Below are positions 33,220 to 41,746 of a DNA stretch of 48,348 nucleotides, piece after piece. The DNA comes from Brooklawnia sp937867175. Lineage in GTDB: Bacteria > Actinomycetota > Actinomycetes > Propionibacteriales > Propionibacteriaceae. Every line of letters begins with the position of its first letter. Position 1 is the stretch's first letter. The translations under genes were made by a program, and so were the position numbers. Location of the stretch: NCBI GenBank assembly GCA_036821905.1, contig DAISIR010000022.1, positions 1 through 48,348 of the forward strand, read 5' to 3'. The notes under the pieces are model-generated. The model did no database searches. It saw only the letters and a list, made by a program, of their open reading frames with translations, and was not told the origin of the DNA.

Positions 33220-34062
33220 CTACCCCAGCTGTTCGGCCAGCCGCGCGAATTCCTCCACCGTCAGCATCTCTCCGCGTGCGGTCGGGTCGAGGCCGGCGGC
33301 GATGATCGCCTCTGACGCCGCCGCGGATGAGCCGAACAGTCCTGACAAGGCCGATCGGAGCATCTTGCGACGTTGCGCAAAGGCCGCATCGACCATCGCG
33401 AAGACCTGCTGCCTGGACGCCCAGGTCGGCGGCGGATCGTGGCGCACGAGCCGCACCAGGCCCGATTCGACGTTGGGTACCGGCCAGAAGACACTCGGCG
33501 GCACCGTGCCCACCCGCTCCGCCCGGGCATACCAGGCCAGCTTCGCACTCGGCACCCCGTAGACCTTGGAACCGGGACCGGCAACCAGCCGGTCGGCGAC
33601 CTCAAGTTGCACCATCACCAACCCGGTCGCCCAGTCGGGGAACGTCTCCAGCAGGTGCAGCAACACCGGGACCGAGACGTTGTAGGGCAGGTTCGCCACC
33701 ACCATGGTCGGCCTCGGCCCGGGTAGTTCGGTGACGTCCAGCGCGTCCGCGTGCACCACGGCCAGCCGGTCGGCGGCCGCGGGCTGCAGTTCGGCGACCG
33801 TGTGCGGCAGTTGGGCGGCCAGCCCGTCCTCAATCTCGATCGCGGTCACCCGGGCGCCGGTCTCCAGCAAGCCGAGGGTCAGCGAGCCGAGGCCCGGCCC
33901 CACCTCAAGGACCACGTCGTCGGCACCGACACCCGACTTCGCCACTATCCGGCGCACGGTGTTCGCGTCCACCACGAAGTTCTGGCCGCGTTGCTTGGTG
34001 GGACGCAGCCCGATCCGGTCCGCGATCCGGCGGACGGTGCGTGGGTCGAGCAGCTCAGCCAT
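33220..34062 (-). CDS. rsmA: 16S rRNA dimethyladenosine transferase (KsgA)
   Basis: A 280-residue KsgA/RsmA that dimethylates two adjacent adenines near the 3' end of 16S rRNA (A1518 and A1519 in E. coli numbering). Motifs: QRGQNFVVDANTVRRIV, the SAM-binding EVGPGLGSLTLGLL, and the catalytic ANLPYNVSVPVLLHLL. A C-terminal helical domain follows (FAQRRKMLRSAL). The ATG at 34062 lies inside the end of tatD (8-base overlap) and has only a weak GGGG upstream, so translation is likely coupled to tatD. In mycobacteria rpfB separates tatD from ksgA; here it is absent. Confidence 0.96.
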   Translation of the reverse strand: MAELLDPRTVRRIADRIGLRPTKQRGQNFVVDANTVRRIVAKSGVGADDVVLEVGPGLGSLTLGLLETGARVTAIEIEDGLAAQLPHTVAELQPAAADRLAVVHADALDVTELPGPRPTMVVANLPYNVSVPVLLHLLETFPDWATGLVMVQLEVADRLVAGPGSKVYGVPSAKLAWYARAERVGTVPPSVFWPVPNVESGLVRLVRHDPPPTWASRQQVFAMVDAAFAQRRKMLRSALSGLFGSSAAASEAIIAAGLDPTARGEMLTVEEFARLAEQLG

Positions 34063-34927
34063 GCCGGACGCCCCACGGGCCGCCGAAGGCGTCCTCTGCG
34101 TTGCGGGCCAGCCGGACGCACGTCTCGGCGAGGTCGACACCCTTGTGCTCGGCGATGAAGCGGACGGTGTGGGCGAGCAGGTAAGGGGCGTTGGCCTTGC
34201 CGCGGAGCGGCACTGGAGTGAGGTAGGGCGCGTCGGTCTCGGCCAGGATGCGGTCGATCGGCGCCAGCGCAAGCGCCTCCCGCAGGTCGCGATTCGCCTT
34301 GTAGGTGACGTTTCCGGCGAAACTCAGCCAGGTACCCTCGTGGGCCAGGCAGCGGTGGGCGAAGTCGGCGTCCCCGCTGAAGCAGTGGAAAACCACCCGG
34401 TCGGGCCAACCTTGCGAGTCGAGCACCGCAAGGATGTCGTCGTGAGCGTCCCGGTCGTGGATCACCAGCGCACGGTCGTGGCGTTTCGCGGTCTCGATAT
34501 GGCGGCGGAAGATCAGCTGCTGACGGGCGATGCCCTCGGGGGTACGGGTGCGGTAGTGGTCCAGACCGGTCTCGCCGACCCCGCGAACGTGCGGCCCGGA
34601 CCCGACGATGCTGTCGATGGTCTGCCAGGCAGCCAGCGCCTGGTCGTCGGTCATCCGGGCGGCGTCGTTCGGGTGGATCGCGACCGCGGCGATGATGTTC
34701 GGGTTGGTGGCGGCCAACTGGGCCGACCACGGCGCGCTGGCCAGGTCGCAGCCGATCTGCACGATGCGATCCACCCCGACCGCGGCAGCCAGTTCGACAC
34801 TGTCGACCACCCGCAGGCCCGAGTACTGCTGGGTGGAGTCCAGGTGGGTGTGGGCGTCGATGGTCGGTGCGGGCAGCGGCTCCGGCAGCCCCGGCAACCC
34901 CAGCCGCTCGATCACGGATTCGGTCAC
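34055..34927 (-). CDS. tatD: TatD-family metal-dependent deoxyribonuclease
   Basis: A 290-residue TatD-type hydrolase (TIM barrel), proposed to trim DNA 3' ends in repair. Metal ligands are visible: IDAHTHLD at the start, GVGETGLDHYR (Glu), VIHDRDAHDD (His), VFHCFSGDADFA (His) and AETDAPYL (Asp). The GTG at 34927 overlaps the rsmI stop by 4 bases and follows GGGAGGG; a longer frame upstream lacks similarity. The C-terminal end overlaps rsmA by 8 bases. Confidence 0.94.
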   Translation of the reverse strand: MTESVIERLGLPGLPEPLPAPTIDAHTHLDSTQQYSGLRVVDSVELAAAVGVDRIVQIGCDLASAPWSAQLAATNPNIIAAVAIHPNDAARMTDDQALAAWQTIDSIVGSGPHVRGVGETGLDHYRTRTPEGIARQQLIFRRHIETAKRHDRALVIHDRDAHDDILAVLDSQGWPDRVVFHCFSGDADFAHRCLAHEGTWLSFAGNVTYKANRDLREALALAPIDRILAETDAPYLTPVPLRGKANAPYLLAHTVRFIAEHKGVDLAETCVRLARNAEDAFGGPWGVRHG

Positions 34928-35796
34928 TTCGTTCCCTCCCCGGCGGCGCGGGCGGCAAGCGCCCGTTCGTAGAGTCCCTTGCGGCGCAACCCGGTCTCGC
35001 GGGCCACCTCGGCGACCGCCTCCGACAGTCTCGCACCCCCATTCACCCGGACGCGAACCCGGTCGAGGGCCGATTCCCAATCATCGGTGGCTTGCGGCGC
35101 GCCCTGGATCACCACGGTCACCTCGCCGCGAGGTGGTTCGGACGCCCAGTCGGCCAGTTCGGCAAGCGGCCCGCGGACCACCTGCTCGTACGGCTTGGTC
35201 AGTTCGCGGCAAACCGCGGCCCGGCGATCGACGCCCAGCGCGTCCGCCGCGTCGCTGAGGAACTCGGCCAGCCGGTGCGGCGCCTCGAAGAAGACCATGG
35301 TTCGCGGTTCGGTGGCCAACCCCGCCAGCTGCCGGCGCCGCTCCCCCGCCTTGCGTGGCAGAAACCCTTCGAAGCAGAACCGGTCGACGGGCAGCCCGCT
35401 GAGCGCCAGCGCAGTCAGCACCGCCGACGGCCCGGGCACCGAGGTAACCCGCAACCCGGCCTCGATGGCAGCCACCACCAGCCGGTAGCCGGGGTCACTG
35501 ACCGACGGCATGCCGGCGTCGGTGACCAGCACCACGACCTGGCCGTCAGCCATCGCCTCAACCAGGCCGGGCGTCCGGGACGCCTCATTGCCCTCGAAAT
35601 AGCTGACCACCTGGGCGTCGGTCGCGACCCCCAGCCGGCGCAACAGCAACTGCAGCTGCCGGGTGTCCTCGGCGGCGATCACGTCGGCCTCAGTCAGGGT
35701 GCGCACCAGCGCGGGCGAGGCGTCCGCGGCGTCCCCGATCGGGGTGCCCGCGAGCACCAGGCGTCCCTGCCCGGGACGGAACTCGGCTCGACTCAC
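34924..35796 (-). CDS. rsmI: 16S rRNA 2'-O-ribose C1402 methyltransferase
   Basis: A 290-residue RsmI of the SAM-dependent tetrapyrrole-methylase fold. The signature LVLAGTPIGDAADASPALVRTLTEADVIAAEDTRQLQLLLRRL, the loop VTDAGMPSVSDPGYRLVVAA, and SVPGPSAVLTALALSGLPVDRFCFEGFLPRK all fit. Coupled by GTGA overlap to tatD. The GTG at 35796 has TAGCCT six bases upstream and no ribosome site, indicating a leaderless transcript that starts the rsmI-tatD-rsmA-ispE-marR operon. It is divergent from pmt, as in M. tuberculosis (Rv1003/Rv1002c). Confidence 0.96.
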   Translation of the reverse strand: MSRAEFRPGQGRLVLAGTPIGDAADASPALVRTLTEADVIAAEDTRQLQLLLRRLGVATDAQVVSYFEGNEASRTPGLVEAMADGQVVVLVTDAGMPSVSDPGYRLVVAAIEAGLRVTSVPGPSAVLTALALSGLPVDRFCFEGFLPRKAGERRRQLAGLATEPRTMVFFEAPHRLAEFLSDAADALGVDRRAAVCRELTKPYEQVVRGPLAELADWASEPPRGEVTVVIQGAPQATDDWESALDRVRVRVNGGARLSEAVAEVARETGLRRKGLYERALAARAAGEGTK

Positions 35797-35802
35797 AGAC
35801 CG

Positions 35803-35827
35803 AGGCTAGCGCGCGTCCCTCTAGGAT
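35803..35827. promoter_or_regulatory. Back-to-back leaderless -10 boxes of rsmI and pmt
   Basis: Only 37 bases separate the divergent GTG codons. On the minus strand TAGCCT (35803-35808) is 6 bases before the rsmI GTG; on the plus strand TAGGAT (35822-35827) is 6 bases before the pmt GTG. Neither gene has a ribosome site. Confidence 0.6.
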
Positions 35828-35833
35828 GGTCGG

Positions 35834-37489
35834 GTGAGCCTCAGTGTGGCCGAACGGGTTGCCGACGTGGTTGACCGGCTGCCCGGCAGCCCGGTCGAGC
35901 AATCGCCCGGCACCCACACGCGTCCCCTGATGTCGACGATCGACCGGCTGGACGACGCGATCGTGCTGCGTTCCGACCGGACGATCAGCTGGCTGGTGAC
36001 GATCCTGATCGGGGCCTTCGCGTTCGCGATCAGGTTGGTGAACCTGTCGAGGCCGACGAACCTGGTCTTCGACGAGACCTACTACGCCAAGGACGCCTGG
36101 GCGTTGCTGAACTTCGGCTACGAGGTGAACTGGCCGGAGGGCGCCAACGACCAGATCAAGACCGGCATCACGACGGGCTGGCAGACCAGCGCCGCCTTCG
36201 TCGTCCACCCACAACTCGGCAAGTGGCTGATCGCCGTCGGCGAGCACTTCTTCGGCATGAACAGCTTCGGCTGGCGGATCAGCGCCGTCGTCTTCGGCAC
36301 GCTGCTGATCATGGCCACCATCCGGCTGGCCCGCCGACTGTCTCGGTCGACGCTGGTGGGGGCCTTGGCCGGGCTGTTCCTCACCGTCGACGGACTCACC
36401 TTCGTGATGAGCCGGATCGCCCTGCTCGACATCTTCCAGGCTGCGTTCACCGTGATGGCGGTGGCCTGCATGGTCGCCGACCGCGACTGGTTCCGACACA
36501 AACTCGCCGATCACCTCAGACGCAGCGGTCTGCCCGACCTGGGCGGGCGCTACGGGCCGCTACTGGTGTGGCGGCCGTGGCGGTGGGCGGCCGGAGTCCT
36601 GTTCGGCCTGGCGATCGCGTGCAAGTGGAACTCGGTCTACGTGCTGGCCGTGATGGGCATCATGGCGGTGGTCTACGACATAACCTCACGGCGCACCGCC
36701 GGTGCCCGACGCGCGGCGTACCGGTCTGTCCTGATCGAGGCGCCCGTCGCCTTCGTCTCGATGGTGGTCACCGCACTCGCGGTCTATGTGGCCAGCTGGT
36801 GGTCGTGGCTGGCCACCGACGGCGGCTGGGGACGCGACTACGGTGCCCGGAACCCGGACGACTTCTGGGTGCGCCACCTCGGCGACGGCTTGGGCTCGCT
36901 GATGCATTACCACAAGGAGATCTACGACTTCCACACCGGCGACTGGATCGCCCAGCAGACCCATGTCTACGAGTCGCACCCGTTCCAATGGTTGGTGATG
37001 GGACGGGTCATCGGCATCGACGCCGTCAACGACATCCGACCCGGCGTGGACGGCTGCTCCGCAGACCCCGGCCAGACCTGCGTGCGCATCATCTCGGGCA
37101 TGGGCACGCCGTTCCTGTGGTGGTTCGCACTGGCAGCGGTGATCGCCGGGCTCGCATACTGGTGGTTCGGCCGCGACTGGCGCTTCGCGGTGCCGCTGGT
37201 GGCCGGGCTGACGGTCTGGGCGATGTGGCTGCCGAACGCCGATCGACCGCTCTTCTACTTCTACGCGATCATGATCATTCCGTTCACCGCCACCGTGCTG
37301 GCGATGGTGCTGGGCAAGTTACTGGGCCCCGCCGACGGTGGACGCCGCCGACAGCGCGGTGCGCTGGTGGTGGGCGCGGTGGTGGTCCTCATCGTGGCCA
37401 ACTTCTGGTTCATCTACCCCATACTCACCGACCAACTGATGACCCGGCAGGCTTGGAGCTGGCGGATGTGGTTCAACAGTTGGATCTAG
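35834..37489 (+). CDS. pmt: Protein O-mannosyltransferase (dolichyl/polyprenyl-phosphate mannose dependent)
   Basis: A 551-residue PMT/GT39 enzyme that moves mannose from polyprenyl-phosphate-mannose to Ser/Thr of secreted proteins at the outer face of the membrane. The first outside loop holds the catalytic acid pair (FDETYYAKDAWALLNFGYE); VHPQLGKWLIAVGEHFFG, RIALLDIFQAAF and ACKWNSVYVLAVMG follow. About ten to eleven helices are predicted. A central outside loop with HTGDWIAQQTHVYESHPFQW is typical. The GTG at 35834 is placed six bases after TAGGAT. The product should serve a glycoprotein-rich envelope. Confidence 0.95.
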   Translation: MSLSVAERVADVVDRLPGSPVEQSPGTHTRPLMSTIDRLDDAIVLRSDRTISWLVTILIGAFAFAIRLVNLSRPTNLVFDETYYAKDAWALLNFGYEVNWPEGANDQIKTGITTGWQTSAAFVVHPQLGKWLIAVGEHFFGMNSFGWRISAVVFGTLLIMATIRLARRLSRSTLVGALAGLFLTVDGLTFVMSRIALLDIFQAAFTVMAVACMVADRDWFRHKLADHLRRSGLPDLGGRYGPLLVWRPWRWAAGVLFGLAIACKWNSVYVLAVMGIMAVVYDITSRRTAGARRAAYRSVLIEAPVAFVSMVVTALAVYVASWWSWLATDGGWGRDYGARNPDDFWVRHLGDGLGSLMHYHKEIYDFHTGDWIAQQTHVYESHPFQWLVMGRVIGIDAVNDIRPGVDGCSADPGQTCVRIISGMGTPFLWWFALAAVIAGLAYWWFGRDWRFAVPLVAGLTVWAMWLPNADRPLFYFYAIMIIPFTATVLAMVLGKLLGPADGGRRRQRGALVVGAVVVLIVANFWFIYPILTDQLMTRQAWSWRMWFNSWI

Positions 37490-37523
37490 GCGTCCTAGAC
37501 TGCCCTGCTGGAAAGGGACATAC

Positions 37524-39011
37524 ATGGCGCTTTGGAAGCTGCACAACAACGGGATACTCGCACCGGGGGCCGTCGTGGCACCCACTGAGCGACTGAGTTG
37601 GGGCAAGACGATCGGGCTCGGCGCCCAACATGTGGTGGCCATGTTCGGCGCCACCTTCGTCTTCCCGCTGCTGATGGGGCTCAACCCGCAGCTGGCGGTC
37701 ATGATGAGCGGCATCGCCACCCTGATCTTCCTCTTCCTGGTCAAACATCGGGTGCCCAGCTACCTGGGCAGCTCGGCGTCCTTCGTCGGAGTCGCGACCG
37801 CGATCTACGCCCAGGGCGGGCGTCCTGACCACGTCACCGGCGCCATGTTCTGGTGCGGCGTGCTGCTGGTGGCAACCGGGCTGGTCATCCACTACCTGGG
37901 ATCAGGCATCATCCACCGGGCGTTGCCTCCGGTGGTGACCGGCGCTGTCGTCATGCTGATCGGTTTCAACCTGGCCCCCGTGGTGGCGGCCACCTATTGG
38001 CCTCAGGATCAGTGGATCGCCAGCATCGTGATGATCATCGTGATCCTGCTGTCGGTGGGGCTGCGCGGCTTCGCCGGGCGCATCGCGATCTTCCTGTCGC
38101 TGATCATCGGCTACGTGCTCAGCTGGCTAGCCGACGTGGTGCTCGGCCCGATCAGCCGGGTGGCCGCCGACGGCACCGTCACCCAAGCACTGCGGGTCGA
38201 CTGGAGCAAAGTGGACCAGGCCGCCTGGATCGGCTTCCCGCCAGTCACCGACCTCGCGAACTGGCAGTTCGGCAGCCCCGACAACGTGGTCGGCTTCCAC
38301 CTGCCCAACTTCAACCTCGGCTTCGCGCTGATAGCGATTCCGGTTGTCATCGCCCTCATCGCGGAGAACACCGGGCACGTCAAGGCGGTCGCCGAGATGA
38401 CCGGCGAAGACCTCGACCCGTACATGGGACGCGCGATCGGCGCTGACGGCCTGACCTCGATGATCTCGACATTCGTCGGTGCCGGACCCACCACCACCTA
38501 CGCCGAGAACATCGGCGTGATGGCCTCCACCCGGGTCTACTCGACGGCCGCCTACGTGGTGGCCTCGATCGTGGCCATCGTTTTCGGGTTCTCGCCCAAG
38601 TTCGGGGCGGTCATCTCGGCCACGCCCGGTGGCGTGCTGGGCGGCATCACCGTGGTGCTGTACGGCATGATCGGCCTGCTCGGCGCGAAGATCTGGAAGG
38701 AGAACAAGGTCGACTTCGGCAACCCGATCAACTTGGTTCCCATCGCGGCGGGCATCATCATCGGCGTCGGCAACGTCACCGTCAACTTCGGCGACTTCTC
38801 GCTGGGCGGCATCGCGCTGGGCACCATCGTCACGATCGCGATGTACCACGTCGCCCGCGCCATCGCGCCGCGTGAGATGGTGGCGGCCGCCGAGGGTGCC
38901 ACGATCATCGTGGACGCGCCCGGAGCCTACGAGACCGATGAGATCGACGCGGTGGGTTCGCAGCCGAAGAAGCACCGTCGTCCCGCGGCGGAGGCCGACG
39001 GCGGCGAGTAG
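37524..39011 (+). CDS. Uracil/xanthine permease (NCS2 family)
   Basis: A 495-residue NCS2 transporter (UraA/PyrP/XanP type), a proton symporter for uracil or xanthine. Motifs: GLGAQHVVAMFGATFVFPLLMG at the start, IALIAENTGHVKAVAEMTG in the middle (substrate Glu) and the signature GAGPTTTYAENIGVMASTRVYS. The C-terminal hydrophilic tail is unusually long and charged (KKHRRPAAEADGGE). ATG at 37524 follows GAAAGGGA. TAGACT at 37496-37501, within the palindrome CTAGGCGTCCTAG (37486-37498) that spans the pmt stop, may be its -10. UraA-like transport of uracil is the best guess. Confidence 0.9.
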   Translation: MALWKLHNNGILAPGAVVAPTERLSWGKTIGLGAQHVVAMFGATFVFPLLMGLNPQLAVMMSGIATLIFLFLVKHRVPSYLGSSASFVGVATAIYAQGGRPDHVTGAMFWCGVLLVATGLVIHYLGSGIIHRALPPVVTGAVVMLIGFNLAPVVAATYWPQDQWIASIVMIIVILLSVGLRGFAGRIAIFLSLIIGYVLSWLADVVLGPISRVAADGTVTQALRVDWSKVDQAAWIGFPPVTDLANWQFGSPDNVVGFHLPNFNLGFALIAIPVVIALIAENTGHVKAVAEMTGEDLDPYMGRAIGADGLTSMISTFVGAGPTTTYAENIGVMASTRVYSTAAYVVASIVAIVFGFSPKFGAVISATPGGVLGGITVVLYGMIGLLGAKIWKENKVDFGNPINLVPIAAGIIIGVGNVTVNFGDFSLGGIALGTIVTIAMYHVARAIAPREMVAAAEGATIIVDAPGAYETDEIDAVGSQPKKHRRPAAEADGGE

Positions 39012-39043
39012 CGTCCTGGCCTGTCGGCCCGGGGCCTCCTGAC

Positions 39044-39664
39044 CTACTCGTCGAAGCTGCGCGCCACCAACTCGGTGTGCAACCGGTCGCCCTCGAGCCG
39101 TGCCTTGAGCACCAGCACTCCGGCGTTCGGCACCTCCCCGATGTCGTAGCCGAGCAGCGGCGACAGCGCTGAGCGCATCAGCGTCCCGTGGCTCACCATC
39201 AGCACCGTCTGGTTGGGGTGCTGCACCGCAGTGGTTTCCAAGGCGAAGCGTCCGCGAGCCTTCAGCAGGTCGAGCGGTTCCGCCCCGGGGATCCGGTTGC
39301 GGGCCTGTTCACTGTCCACGCCGAGCGTGGGCCAGCGTTGCGTCAGCTCAGCCCACGTCTGGCCTTCGGCTGCGCCCCAGTCACGCTCGCTGAGCGATGG
39401 CAGCGGAGCCAGGTCGGCGACTCCGATCGAGGCCGCGATGATGGACGCCGTCTCCCCCGCCCGCCGCAATGGCGAATGCCGCGCCGCCGCCCACCGAATG
39501 AAGGGGAGCTGGTCACGCAGATAGTCGGCGGCCTCGGCGGCTTGGGCGCGTCCAAGAGCGTTCAAAGGCGTGTCGGATGACCCTTGGAAGCGGTCGACCG
39601 TATTCCAGTCGGTCTGGCCGTGCCGGATGAAGCCGAAGATCGTTGATGTGGGGGGACTCTGCAC
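39044..39664 (-). CDS. Histidine phosphatase / phosphoglycerate-mutase-like enzyme
   Basis: A 206-residue histidine phosphatase. The catalytic RHGQTDWN near the N-terminus, the Arg/Ser loop AARHSPLRRAGETA, the Glu in LSERDWGAAEGQTW and the second His in MVSHGTLMRS are all present. It should cleave phosphate esters; the substrate is not predictable (sugar, phosphoglycerate or cofactor). I chose the GTG at 39664 because TAGATT ends 7 bases before it, typical of leaderless starts; a GTG at 39670 is too close to that box. It converges with the uracil permease gene. Confidence 0.85.
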   Translation of the reverse strand: MQSPPTSTIFGFIRHGQTDWNTVDRFQGSSDTPLNALGRAQAAEAADYLRDQLPFIRWAAARHSPLRRAGETASIIAASIGVADLAPLPSLSERDWGAAEGQTWAELTQRWPTLGVDSEQARNRIPGAEPLDLLKARGRFALETTAVQHPNQTVLMVSHGTLMRSALSPLLGYDIGEVPNAGVLVLKARLEGDRLHTELVARSFDE

Positions 39665-39671
39665 ACCCACG

Positions 39672-39677
39672 AATCTA
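39672..39677 (-). promoter_or_regulatory. Leaderless -10 box of the histidine phosphatase gene
   Basis: TAGATT on the minus strand, 7 bases before the GTG at 39664. No ribosome site intervenes. Confidence 0.5.
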
Positions 39678-39736
39678 CCTGCTCACGGTGCGGGTCCACT
39701 ATTTAGCCAACGGTTGCGTTGCCAAACTCAGGAAAC

Positions 39737-39755
39737 TAAGGTGAGCCTTACTTAG
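39737..39755. promoter_or_regulatory. DtxR/IdeR-type iron box before the siderophore operon
   Basis: TAAGGTGAGCCTTACTTAG agrees with the DtxR/IdeR consensus (TTAGGTTAGGCTAACCTAA) at 13 of 19 positions and is imperfectly palindromic. It lies 64 bases before the substrate-binding protein ATG, where a bound iron-loaded repressor would cover the promoter. The operon downstream is an iron-siderophore importer, which is what such boxes control. Confidence 0.75.
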
Positions 39756-39818
39756 GATGCCCTAAGTCACCACGCCGGCCGACCAGTTCAGCCGGCACCC
39801 ATTGAAGGGAACTTGAGC

Positions 39819-40775
39819 ATGCTGCGCCATCTCCGCGCTCTCGCCGTGGCGGTCTGTGTCGGACTGACCTTCGCTGCCTGCGGGTCATCCGGCAGCGCCG
39901 TCCCGGCGTCCGAGCCCGCCGATACCATCACCGTCCAGACCAATACCGGCGAACTGAGCGTCCCGGTCAACCCGCAACGGGTGGTCGCCCTCGACAACAC
40001 GTCCTTCGAGACGCTGCTGGAATTCGGCGTCACCCCGGTCGCGGTCCCGAAGCAACTGCTGCCCGATTCGCTGGCAGCGTGGGCCGATGATCCCGAGATC
40101 ATCGATGTGGGTACCCACCGCGAGCCGCGGCTCGAGGAGATCAACGCCGCGAATCCAGACCTGATCATCGGCGGGAAGCGGTTCGCCGAATACACCCAGA
40201 CCCTGTCGTCCATCGCGCCGGTGCTGGATCTGGCCCCCAATGTCGAGGCCACCGGCTACCTTGACGGGCTGAAGCACCAGACCACGGTGCTCGGCGAGGT
40301 CTTCGGAGCGCAGTCCGCGGCCGAGCGCCTGAACGCCGAACTGGACGACGCCGCCGCCGAGGCGTCCGCCCTTACCAACGGGCAGACCGTCTTCCTGGCG
40401 AACCACAACGGCGGCAAGATCGACAACGGGGCCGGCCGGATGGCGCCGTTGATCGAGCCCCTCCAGATGACCGACGTCTTCGCGTCCAACCGGGGTGGTT
40501 CGGACTCGGTGCACAACGACTCGGGGCTGGCACCCGAGACCGTCGCCCAGGCCAACCCCGACTGGGTCTTCGTCCTCGACCGCGACGCCGCAGTCGGCAA
40601 CGGCGGCAGCCCGGCCAGAGCCACCATCGAAGCCCAGGAGTTGTGGCGCACCACCACCTTCGCCACCAAGGCCCAGGTGCTCTACCTGGACAACGGCTTC
40701 TACGTCACCGAGGGCATCAGCGCCTACACCGCCTTCTACCAGCAGTTGGCGGCCGCACTGCGAGGCGCTGCGTGA
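39819..40775 (+). CDS. Iron-siderophore substrate-binding lipoprotein
   Basis: A 318-residue lipoprotein of the FatB/YclQ-type class III solute-binding family. A lipoprotein signal (LRALAVAVCVGLTFAAC, lipobox FAAC at about residue 20) is followed by the two-lobe fold: GELSVPVNPQRVVALDNTSFETLLEFGVTPVAV, then ANPDLIIGGKRFAEY and SIAPVLDL, and a second lobe ending FYVTEGISAYTAFYQQL. It would capture ferric-siderophore outside the membrane and hand it to the two permeases. The ATG at 39819 follows GAAGGGA. It is the first gene of the iron operon and overlaps the next by 4 bases. Confidence 0.92.
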   Translation: MLRHLRALAVAVCVGLTFAACGSSGSAVPASEPADTITVQTNTGELSVPVNPQRVVALDNTSFETLLEFGVTPVAVPKQLLPDSLAAWADDPEIIDVGTHREPRLEEINAANPDLIIGGKRFAEYTQTLSSIAPVLDLAPNVEATGYLDGLKHQTTVLGEVFGAQSAAERLNAELDDAAAEASALTNGQTVFLANHNGGKIDNGAGRMAPLIEPLQMTDVFASNRGGSDSVHNDSGLAPETVAQANPDWVFVLDRDAAVGNGGSPARATIEAQELWRTTTFATKAQVLYLDNGFYVTEGISAYTAFYQQLAAALRGAA

Positions 40776-41746
40776 AATCTGCCCTGCCGGCAGCAGTCTG
40801 GCCCGCCACAGCGGTAGCGCTGGGCGGGCTGGTGCTGGCGTCCCTGTTCGTCGGCGGCTACGACCTGACACCTTGGGGCGTGCTGTCGGACCCGGCACAG
40901 GCCGAGGTCTGGTGGATCTCGCGGGTGCCGCGGACGTTGGCGTTGATCTTCGCCGCCATGGCGATGACGATCAGCGGGGTGATCATGCAGATGATCACCC
41001 AGAACAAGTTCGTCGAACCGACCACCGCCGGCACCAGCGAGTGGGCCGGCCTGGGGGTGCTGGCCATGCTGCTCGTGGCGCCGGACGCCCCACCGCTGGC
41101 GAAGATGGCCGTGGCAAGCCTATTCGCGTTCGCAGGCACGATGGTCTTCCTGGCCGTCCTGCGACGGGTCGGCGTCACCGGCTCGGTGATCGTCCCGCTG
41201 GTCGGCATCATGCTGGGTGCGGTCGTCGGTGCGCTGGCCACGTTCCTGGCCGGCCGCTTCAACCTGCTGCAGGCGATGTCGGCGTGGCGATCGGGCGGCT
41301 TCTCGTCCATCGTGCGCGGCTTCTACGAACCATTGTGGGCGGTGCTGGGTGTCGCGGTGATCACCTGGATCGCCGCCGACCGGTTCAGCGTCGCCGGCAT
41401 GGGACGCGAGGTTGCGACCAACGTCGGCCTCGACTACAACCGCACCGTACTGCTGGGCACCACGCTGGTGGCGCTGTCCACCGGCATCACCTCGGTGGTC
41501 GTCGGGTTCATCCCCTTCCTCGGGCTGATCGTGCCGAACCTGGTCTCGATGCTGCGCGGCGACGACCTGCGCGCGAACCTGCCGTTGGTCGCGATCGTGG
41601 GCGCCGGGCTGCTGCTGGTCTGCGACCTGATCGGACGCGTGGTGGTCGCCCCGATGGAGATCCCAGCGTCCGTGGTGATGGGTGTCATCGGCGGTGCCGG
41701 GTTCATCGTAATGGTGGTGAGTCAGCGTGAGCGCATCAGTGCTTGA
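40772..41746 (+). CDS. Iron-siderophore ABC permease (FecCD type), subunit 1
   Basis: A 324-residue FecCD-type permease with about ten helices. The conserved RVPRTLALIFAAMAMTISGVIMQMITQNKFVEPTTAGTSEWAGLG and the cytoplasmic coupling region GREVATNVGLDYNR are present, ending in GFIPFLGLIVPNLVSMLRGDD. The GTG at 40772 overlaps the binding-protein stop (GTGA), and its end overlaps the second permease by 20 bases. It forms one half of the membrane channel. Confidence 0.93.
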   Translation: MKSALPAAVWPATAVALGGLVLASLFVGGYDLTPWGVLSDPAQAEVWWISRVPRTLALIFAAMAMTISGVIMQMITQNKFVEPTTAGTSEWAGLGVLAMLLVAPDAPPLAKMAVASLFAFAGTMVFLAVLRRVGVTGSVIVPLVGIMLGAVVGALATFLAGRFNLLQAMSAWRSGGFSSIVRGFYEPLWAVLGVAVITWIAADRFSVAGMGREVATNVGLDYNRTVLLGTTLVALSTGITSVVVGFIPFLGLIVPNLVSMLRGDDLRANLPLVAIVGAGLLLVCDLIGRVVVAPMEIPASVVMGVIGGAGFIVMVVSQRERISA

